A stretch of DNA of 64,000 bases from Onchocerca volvulus (lineage: Eukaryota > Nematoda > Chromadorea > Rhabditida > Onchocercidae): positions 27,091,928 to 27,155,927 of the forward strand of contig HG738137.1 of NCBI GenBank assembly GCA_000499405.2, in the 5' to 3' direction. The notes beneath the pieces are model-generated. The model was not told where the DNA came from and did no database searches. It saw only the letters and a program-made list of their open reading frames with translations. Below are positions 55,001 through 64,000 of the stretch, in pieces. The translations under genes and the position numbers were made by a program. Each line of letters begins with the position of its first letter. Within the stretch, counting starts at the first letter, position 1.

Positions 55001-56962
55001 ATACAAATTGCTTCAAAAAATAACCATACTATGAAAAAATACGTCATTTTTCTCTTCTTTTTGTTTTTTAAGACCGAATTCAGAAGAAAAAATTGCCAAA
55101 TGTTTGCCATGTTTAATGATCTTAGCAATTCAGAAGGAATAACCGAGAATCGAAATTTTCAAAATCTTCGAATCTCTTTCAAGTACAAATATTTGGTTCC
55201 TTAAATAAAATCGAAGTTTTGAATACATTTCCATGATTACAATAATTAGTTCATGCAATAATTCAAAGCTTAATTTTGATGAAGCAAACGCACAGCGTTC
55301 CGAAAGGAGTACGACTGATATACGGATACTGATCATGTTCTTGATTCTCCTGTTTTATTTAAGATTTCAATCCTTATCATTCCCTCCATTCTTCAGATTT
55401 CTAAGACTTATTCTACAAATTTCGTTTAGCTTTTGATAGTACCACATGACAAAAACTGAAAATAAGAGGAATCCTAAAAAAACGACACATATTAATGCGA
55501 ATCATTAGCATCTAAGAATCTACCAAAAAAAAAAAAAAAAAAAAAAAAGAAAACCTCGTCATTCTTTACATTTTCGAATAGCCAAAAAATTAGGCGCTGA
55601 ATTTAAGAAAAAAAAAAAAAAAAAAGGAATTGAAGCAGAAACGCTAAATCCCTCTTAGCGTCTGCTACGAAAAAATATCTCAATTATTACCTGTTTTTCA
55701 TTTTGAAATGGAAGCCTATAAACTCACTTCGAGACAGTAGTTACTGTCTTCGGAATTATCAATATCATTGCTATTGACAACTATTTTCCTGATCTAGCCA
55801 AGATTTTTGATCCCAACAATAAAGTTAGGTTCTGAAGTGAAAAAGAATGAAATGTTGCAACGAGATGACATATGAATACTCAGTATGATCCAGAAATAAA
55901 CTCCTATATCAACCAATCATAATTAAGTTAACAGCAGAATCACTATTGTTATCAACAAAAATTTCAGCACTTTTATCACTGATTTCGAAGAAAATACGTC
56001 ACAAATTACATCAATAAAAAAAAAAAAAAAAATGAAACAAAAAAGCAATTTTAAACAATAATGGTATCCAAATAAATGCATTATTATAATTATGATGTTA
56101 ACAGACATACCCGCTATCACACATGACAAGGAGGCTAAAGTTATCACAAATTTCTTAGTTTTTCTTCAATTTTAAAACTGAAAATACCAATTAGTCATCA
56201 AATGAGTGGAAAGAATAACATAGTTTTCGAGATTAAATTTCAACTTTTAACTTACAATTAGTTCAAGGAAAATGTACGATTTCAGTTTTCATAAAACTCC
56301 TATTTTCACAATCATAATCAAAATTTAAACTGGACGAATTTTTGAAAATTTTGATTAATTTAAAGTTAATGATTGTAGAAATAGGAGTAAAATACATCGT
56401 TTCCTTCCCTCTCCCGAAACAGCATTCGGTGGCAACAGTATACAAGCAACCATAAAAATATCGCAACAAATCAATACGGGAATAAAAATATGAGAAAAGA
56501 TACACAGACGAAAAAAAGGATTGCATCAAAATACATATTTCTAATTATTAATCGACCTCTGCAACCTACAATTATAAATCTCTTTTCACTCAAATATTTC
56601 AAAAATTATAAGTTTTAAAGGTGAGTTCCAGTGAAGTGAAGTTTAAGCAAAAGTTTGGACAGAAGAAATCTTTTCTGTAAAATAAACACATATATCCATC
56701 TATAAAGTACAAAAAAGGAATTGCTACAAAATCTACGATAGATGAATAATACGACCAATACCACCAAAACACGTCCGGTTTTCAGTAGAATACCCTTCAA
56801 TAACTGAGATCTACTAGAAATATCATTTTCGATATTACTGGTAGAGCAAATCCAATTTTAATAAATTTAACAAAATCACAAATTCATATTCAAATAATTA
56901 ATAATTTAATAAATAACTCAAGTGCATTAAAAAAAAATGATAATGAAAAAAATAAAATAGCT
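51825..56962. other. gene-poor region between C6 gene and class IIa HDAC
   Basis: AT-rich with long homopolymer runs. No gene with homology support. On the minus strand around 56150-55690 there is a signal-peptide-like stretch (KKFVITLASLSCVIAG) followed downstream by a coding-looking block (NSNDIDNSEDSNYCLE) ending at a GTGAGT donor. These might be pieces of a small secreted-protein gene, but I cannot find a start or a full model. Confidence 0.4.
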
Positions 56963-57007
56963 CTCTCCAAATTTCTTGTTACACAAGAAAATTTCTTGTT
57001 TGGAGAG
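56963..57007. repeat. hairpin downstream of the HDAC gene
   Basis: CTCTCCAAA (56963-) pairs with TTTGGAGAG (to 57007). Inside, CTTGT and ACAAG form a continuing stem around a 3-nt loop, with a small bulge. The internal 'aaatttcttgtt' occurs twice. It lies 60-100 nt beyond the likely HDAC poly(A) signal. Confidence 0.8.
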
Positions 57008-57064
57008 TTACATTTCCAAAAAATAACAATAAAAAGAGGAAAGAAAAGTAGCGGTTGCAATTTT

Positions 57065-57070
57065 TTTATT
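57065..57070 (-). terminator. HDAC poly(A) signal
   Basis: AATAAA on the minus strand, about 205 nt past the stop codon at 57274-57276. Confidence 0.5.
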
Positions 57071-57273
57071 ACAAAAACTTGAATTTTTCCTAAATTCTCA
57101 ATCTTTAAATTCAGTGCTCAATTTTCTCATCTTCACATAATTAATTTCGCTAAATATATTCAAATATTGAAAACCGCATTATTGACACGACAAAAATAAG
57201 TCGAATACATTTCTGAAGTTCGAAATTTTGGAAATGAAACCTGAACAATTCATTGTAAGAAATGCTTTTTCAA

Positions 57274-60200
57274 TCAAACAGAGAGAGAAGCAAATTTTTG
57301 TGCTATTGCTTGCCATTGAAGCTCACTACTGCTAATGCCCTGCGCTGCTGTCAACGAAGACCAATGCTTTTTATGTATAGCGATTACCTGAAATATGAAC
57401 GAAAATGCCATATGTTTCTCAAACGTATGCAAAAACATTTTCATATTAGCTTCAACACAAACTACTTTCTTATAAACAATTTCATGTCTTCTATTTTTTA
57501 ACCGAAACATTAATCAAACTAACAAAAAATTACGTAAGACACGATTCAAATATACTTTAATGCTAACGAGGAACAATTTATCTCAACAACCAAAATAAAA
57601 ACAAAATTTAGAAAAAAAAAAGAAGCAAAAAAATTAATAAACGAAATTCGCAAGTTATAATCAAACCTTTTGTATTGTTTCTTGTGCACTTTGTTTGGGA
57701 AATGCATTCAAAGCTTCATCACTCAATTTCCCGGTCGTCTCAGGACTTTCACCGCATAACGCCTAAATTCCCAAAATTTTAATTGAGAAAAATAATTTCT
57801 TAGAAATGGAACAGTTTGTTATGGTTTCCTGAAATTTATTAGATGAATATATCAAAAGGAAGCAAGAAATTAATCAGAAGTTTGCATTTTATAAATTCGA
57901 ATACTATGCTCGAATAAACGACAAAGCCTTTTAAGCAGAATAATTAAAAAACAGGTATGATGGAAAGCTACCTTAACACATTCTTCAGCCGAATCTGATA
58001 TAGTATCAAGATTATAACCACCTTCCAAGGCAAGTACAACACGTCCACCAGCATAATTCATAAGCTGTCGTGTAAAATAGCCAAATAATTGTGGCGATAA
58101 ATTATACCTGCAGTCAATAAACAATGAATAATATTTGGTAAAATCCATGAAGTATTTCACTCAAAACTATTCAACATCTGTATTTCCAACAAGAAAAAAA
58201 CTGACTACAAATTTGTTTTGGCAAAGAAACCGTGCTTAAATCCAGAATTGTGAAAAAATCATACCCTCCAAGAGCCTGAGAATGTCCACATGCGGCATCG
58301 AAGCCAGCTGAAACAATGACAAATGTCGGTTTGAACTGATTTAATATAGGCACGACAATAACACGCCATGCCGCCAAATAATCGGCATCATCCATCATTT
58401 CACCCGAAAATGGTATGTTCACCGTATAACCTTTACCCGAACCAACACCTATCTAGAATAATTGATTTTATGGATTTGAATGTATGAAAAATTGACAATT
58501 ACTTTACAAAAAAAAAAAAAAAAAAACTTCATAGCCGGCATTCAAAAAACATGCTTCTATAAATTCTCATCACTGTAAAATAACAATTAAATATCAAACT
58601 GACAAAACAAAGTAATGAAAATGTTGCCAATATAGCAAGAGACTGATGTTCAGCTATAACTAACTGGCTGATTTGTTACAGTGAAAACGTTCCACTGAAA
58701 CTTGGGCAATTCTAATGATCTTAATGGCAAAATCACTAACCTCAGTAACCGCTCCGGTACCCGGAAAAAAGTTCCCATTATCATGACGATGAAGAGATAA
58801 ATAGAGCACCGAAGGATCAGCTTCGAAGCAAATCTGTGTGCCATTGCCATGATGAACATCCCAATCAATTATTGCTATTCGTGAACACTGTTCAGCACAT
58901 CGCTAAATTATAACTATTAATAAAATATACAACTCTGAAAGCTAAAATAAATAATTCTGCAAGTTAAGGGTTAAATCTGAACACAGAATTAAAATTAAAA
59001 ATTCTAAAATGATCAAAATCAAAATAAAAACGACTATATCAACTAAAATACACTGCTTTTTAAATTAAAAAAAAAAAAAATGCTCGTAGAAAAAAAAAAT
59101 ACCTGCTGCAAATATTTAACGGTAATTGCAACATTATTCAAAAAGCAAAAGCCCATTGCTTGGTTATATTCAGCATGATGTCCTGGAGGCCTTATGCATG
59201 CAAAGCCATTTTGTAATCTTGATTCTGCCACCTATATGGCGCTTAGCAATTACAAATTGAATTTCAATTTTATATTGTTGTAAATGATGTTTTTCTTTTT
59301 TTTTTTTTCTTTTGAGTTTTCATTCTTACAAAAGGAAAACTGAGATGACCAATTATTATAATAATATTATAAAAATGATAAACATATAAATATACGAGCT
59401 AAAATATTTTTAAAGGAAAAGAACCTGCAGCGCTAATTCAGCTAAAGAACCAACAGCAATGCGAGCTGCTAACTGTGTCGAAGCGTCGTTAAAATACGTA
59501 TCTGAATCGACCCCAATACCACCACAAGGAAGTTGCACGAAACTTTTCACAGGTAACTGTGAAGGTTCCATCTCAAAAGAGAATAATCCCATTTTATATG
59601 GAAAGCATTTCTAATCAAAATACATTTATCAAATTATATCATCAATGCCATATTTCAACATAACGATATACAGTTTTATGAGTAATTAATGGTATAAGTA
59701 AAATGAAAGCTGTTTTCTTAAAAATGCAAAAACCCAAATGATTCAGAATGGCATTATCTCAGTTTGAATATATAGTATTCATATCTAGCAGAAATTAATC
59801 GTCTTACTTTGAGACAAGCAGTGGGCGATACAGCAAAGAAAGTAACATATGTTGGGGCATGAACGGTTCTCAACATTTCTAGCGGTGCTTTACGAGCAAA
59901 TACCCGTTCACATTTCTCAACCAAACCACGCTCTTGTAACCGTGACCAAATCGATTGCACGCGTTCACCGTGTTCGACATGATTCCTGTTATTACCACAA
60001 AAGCATTGATGCCTCGCCATTGCGGGATCATATACCAAACCTGAAATGAGAAATATTATATCTCAGTGCCAAAAACAATCTATTTAAAAATTTTTCTTAT
60101 TATAAACAAAAATTTTAATTGTTATTCAACGGATTTAAATTTAAATCAGATTACTCGAATATAAATGACAAGGAATACTATTGTCACGCTATTATACTAT

Positions 60201-63200
60201 TTTCAAATGAAGAGTCATATATCTTAGTTTCATTTTATATTCCAATAGATTATAATATATAGAGCTTTTATAATTCTTTAAGATATTTAGGCATTCAGCT
60301 GAAAAGTTATTTATCAAACGAAGTGGAAGTTGTATTTTACTCGCTCACTTAGTCCAATTTACAATGATCTAAAATGAAGAAAAAAATTATCTAGTTCAGC
60401 AAATTAAACTTGGATTACTAATAATGTAACGGTAACTTTTTCATAACACTTACTGGTATTAATAGCTTTTTTATAACATTACTGAAACCAATTTTAAATT
60501 TATTACGAATTTTTCGTCTTCCATATTGATAAAAGTTGATCAAAAAGCCTAATTAAAATCAACAAAATTTCCAGATTTTCTCGCACTACCTGTTTTTAAG
60601 TGCGTGCTTAGTACTGATCCACTTTGCAAACGTGATAAAAGTTGTGCCTCAAGTGCTGCTTCATCTTCCGGTTCTTCACGAACCAAAGATTTTCGTCTGA
60701 GCACTAAATCGCGTAACTGTTGTTTCAACAATGATGGATAACCACTAAGTGATAATAGCGTATTTTGATTTCGAGTATCAAACTTTATCGGTTGACGTGC
60801 TGCTCCTTCTGAAATCGAATTCCATGTTGCAACAGAGATATAATGTCTAAGTTAAAAAAATCATGAGAAAAACATTAGAAAAATTAATTAAAAAAGAAAC
60901 AAAATGATGAAAGAAAGGTATTAAGCAGAAAATAGTGAAATGGTTATTTGTCTGTAAACTAATTTGCAAATAAGAAATTGTAAATAACAAATATTACCAA
61001 AAAAATGGTAAAAATACTAACCACTTAATAAGTTATTTGAATCAAGATTCGAATCGACCATTGAGAACGATGGCTGCAATGGATTACTTCCGACAAGTGA
61101 CGGCATCGAAAAAAATGGTGAATATAAAGCCTGTGCAAGCAATGCCGACATATCCATCGGTATCTGTGCTGGTGAAGTAAGATTCGGTAATGATGGCGAA
61201 GGGATGATCAAATGAGGTGATGTAGCTAGCAATGCAGTAGGCGAATCAGCAGATGATGTGCTACCGCCAGTATCCATTAGTGTCTCGCTACAAATAAATG
61301 AACCATACTTAATACACAATTACTTCGTTATAGTAACAATACCGAATTTTTTAATTAAAAAAAAGGATTTAGAAAAAGAAACAAGAATGAACATGAAGAA
61401 GTTTCCTATTGAGGCTTAAATTACTTTATTTTATTATTTTTTACTAAGCGATGGTCAAATTGACAAATTATAAAGGAAATTTTTAAAGCAATAAAATAAA
61501 TTTAAAAAAGGCAAATTTTAAAGAAAAAAGACCTTTGAGAGGTTCGCTGTGTGAATGTAAAAGCACTACTTTGGGATTGCAATGGGCCAACACTTTTATT
61601 GAGAAGTTTTGCACGAATTCGCATTTTCAAATTCGGTTCACTGTTTACTTTGCGCAGCTTATAGTCGGACGGTTGCAATGTTCCGTGCACTGCATGCATC
61701 GTAGAAGGAATGTAGTACGGTTCAAAATGTAGTGATGAAACTGCAATCGGTGTTTGGACTGAACCTGTATGAAGCTGCTGTGAGGTTTGATCTTCCATGC
61801 AACTTGACCATGAAGCTAAGACAGTAATATTTTTCTACAAACATTCGTATTGATATTTTTGCAAAAACCACGTTTCCTAAATCTACATTTGACCTAATTC
61901 AATTCATAATCTACTTAAAATTGAAGGTTAGATTCTATTAAAGAAATCAGATACCGTTTCAAAAATGATATTTTATGAAATACTAGATACTCAGTTCACA
62001 ATTCAATTTTGTGATATAAGTTTGACGGCTAAATAAAAATGGAAGTCAAATAATAAAATAAACAACTATTGAGTAGTGAGACTTAAAAATTTCGATTTAC
62101 AGTATGCAAATATTTTAAGCACACGCGAAGCCTTGATCTAATATTTACGCTTCATTTTGCCCAGTAAATAACATGTTAAAATCAGTGAAGAGAAAAAACA
62201 AAGTGATAAGGGTCTTTCCTTTCATTTAATCTTTAAAATTTTCGACAAATTTCACAAAAAATTATTAGATGTGAAAAGCCTGTACCCGAATTTGTAGTGC
62301 TCGATGTACCAGACGATGTCCAAACTGTCGACGTTGTTGCTTGTGATATATTGCTGCTTTCAGAACGAATACGATTCATTTTACTAGTAATCATCGTTTT
62401 TAAACGTTCTTTTGTTAGCTGAGAAATTGTTTGTCCGGAACCAGAATAAGATCTAAAAAAGAATTAAACTTAGAATCCCAATTTTCTTAAAAACATTTAA
62501 TTCATGAATCTTTTATTTTTTATTCTTTTTTTTTTTTTCTTTTTTTTGCAAATCATATCTTCCATTAATTAGCTGAACTATTGTAACGAAATTCTTACCT
62601 TCTATTTCTCAATCCCGCACAATCTCTAGCAGAAGGAGACATCTGTGTATCACTATCCTCCGAAATATCCACAACGCTCATGGCACTTGTTTGCTCTGCA
62701 GTTTTGATATCTTGTAAAGGCTGCTGTTGTTGTTGTTGCTGCTGCTGCTGTTGCTGCTGTTGTTTTTGTTGCTGAGATGTTTGAAGAGCTTGAAAGTAAG
62801 TCAAGTGTTGCATCGCAAGGTTCGATTGTGCTTGTTGATATTGTGACAAAAGTTCGACTTGCTTCTGCTGGTACATCTATGAATAGTATAGGAAACTGAC
62901 GATTTTTATATTTCTAGATTTAATTTTTTAGACTGAAATGATAGTATGAAAATAAACATTGAGGATTTCTTATTAGTGACAATAAACAATGCAATATAAA
63001 AGACACAAACTCATCTTTTCTCAAATCCATTCAAATCACAAATATCACATAAAGATCTCGCTAATAAGTCATAATATTAACAGAAATAAAGATATATAAA
63101 TCATTCTTCAATAAAAGAGACGAATCATTAACCATTAAGTTTAAATTACGGCTTTAATCAGAATAATTAGTATATAGAATTTCTCTTCTCAATGTAAAGA

Positions 63201-63407
63201 CTCATAGCATGAAAGAGACTCTAGAAGAAATGCCGAAATTACAAGCAAAATTTGTCCTACTAATTGGAGCTTAACCTGCAACAGAATAGATACCTGTTGA
63301 AGAAGAGCTAATCGTTCTTCGTCGACTGTATCTGTTGCTATTTCTAATGTTGTTGTTGAAGGACCTTCTATTGAAGTTGTCGTGTAGGATTGTTGATGAT
63401 TCTCCAT
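57274..63407 (-). CDS. hda-4: class IIa histone deacetylase (HDAC4/5/7/9 type)
   Basis: Nuclear/cytoplasmic shuttling repressor that partners MEF2 (family knowledge). Exons (5' to 3'): 63294-63407, 62599-62876, 62286-62452, 61533-61815, 61022-61287, 60590-60808, 59808-60040, 59425-59610, 59103-59231, 58741-58902, 58265-58452, 57972-58107, 57667-57762, 57274-57387; 856 aa. The N-terminal half has a Gln-rich coiled region (about 40-100), an [14 protein letters not shown] block where MEF2 binding is expected, and [12 protein letters not shown], which matches the 14-3-3 site/NLS of human class IIa enzymes. [15 protein letters not shown] is another basic phosphosite-like block. The deacetylase domain (about 443-800) has the class IIa zinc region (HQCFCG...[15 protein letters not shown]), [28 protein letters not shown] and ALEGGYN. 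The C terminus FASLSV resembles the human MASLSV. Notably the last motif keeps Tyr773. The gene symbol follows C. elegans. Confidence 0.95.
62721..62774 (-). repeat. CAG/CAA polyglutamine tract in HDAC exon 2
   Basis: Encodes about 17 residues, nearly all Gln with one Lys, within the Gln-rich region typical of class IIa N termini. It mixes CAA and CAG, so it is probably moderately stable. Confidence 0.9.
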
Positions 63408-63414
63408 GATGATA

Positions 63415-63678
63415 ACTGCAAATTCTCTCTAATGTTAATATATTTCAATCCATTATTTCAATTATCGACATGTTTAGAAGAATCAAATTCAGACAGTGTT
63501 AATAATCGAATAACTTATTTATGAGATTCCAAAAAGTATATTTATCAGCTTCAATTCTTCATTTCATATTTTCCAATAAGGCAATATCTTTAAATTAATT
63601 CTTCAAGGCTCCTTCCTTTTTTGATGTACAAAAATTTCAATAAATTCTAATCAGATACAGTCTTCAATTTCATTTACC
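63415..63678 (-). promoter_or_regulatory. possible HDAC 5'UTR intron
   Basis: On the minus strand AATTTGCAG ends 8 nt before the ATG (63405-63407), and a GCAAAAAG|GTAAAT donor lies at 63677-63678. They could bound a 5'UTR intron; alternatively the acceptor takes a spliced leader. The remaining DNA to 64000 should be promoter or UTR; nothing else is seen. Confidence 0.4.
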
Positions 63679-64000
63679 TTTTTGCGATTGCCGCTCCAGT
63701 TTGCATTAGTGATCGTTACATTTGAAAGGGAAGAGTAACAGCAAAGAAGTCGAGAAATAATACTGAAAAGTGGAGATCGTGAAAAATATGAAAAAAAAAA
63801 ATACCTTATTGTCTAGATTTCTTGGCAAAACTGACAAATACGGCAATTCTCATAAGTTCAGGAATTTGGATAAAGAGACCGATTTAAAGTTAAAAAAAAA
63901 AAAAAAGAACACAGAGATCGGATAATTCGATACGAAAGTCATTGCGCATCATGTTGATAAAAGCCAAATATTCAAATATATTTATTAAATTAGTGATAAA

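Overview
This window is AT-rich eukaryotic nuclear DNA from a nematode, most likely a filarial (onchocercid) worm. The genes have many short exons. Their introns end in TTTTCAG-type acceptors, start codons sit just downstream of trans-splice-like acceptors, and homopolymer A/T tracts are abundant. One intron also carries decayed alphaproteobacterial (Wolbachia-like) coding fragments, as expected for filariae. The species cannot be named from the sequence.

Layout, left to right. AMP deaminase (+, enters from the left edge, ends 12058) has 18 exons readable here. A GCK-III/MST3-type STE20 kinase (-, 28068 down to about 15551) has a first intron of about 6.45 kb. A 6.7 kb divergent intergenic region follows. 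Next is a HACD3-type 3-hydroxyacyl-CoA dehydratase with an N-terminal CS domain (+, 34842-39149), whose intron 3 holds a YidC/RpoB chimera. After that come a small multi-pass membrane protein (-, 44341 to 42612 or beyond), a candidate 49-aa two-exon gene (+, 45308-45861), an aquaglyceroporin (+, 46236-50248) and a secreted six-cysteine C6-domain protein (-, 51824-51050). A 5.4 kb gene-poor stretch leads to a class IIa histone deacetylase (-, 63407-57274), complete in 14 coding exons.

The genes do not form an obvious pathway. They are housekeeping or signalling genes (purine nucleotide balance, STE20 signalling, very-long-chain fatty acid elongation in the ER, solute transport, chromatin/MEF2-type repression) plus nematode-lineage proteins. 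All exon models were assembled by hand from reading frame, splice phase and family knowledge. Every phase was checked by exon length, but there is no transcript support.

Main points for a second look: (1) the chimeric bacterial insert in a HACD3 intron; (2) two independent tandem duplications, each copying an exon end together with its splice donor; (3) two introns that appear to start with GC; (4) a class IIa deacetylase that keeps the catalytic tyrosine; (5) candidate microprotein genes, two of them inside the giant kinase intron; (6) several hairpins and a tandem repeat whose copies differ by a paired, stem-preserving change.
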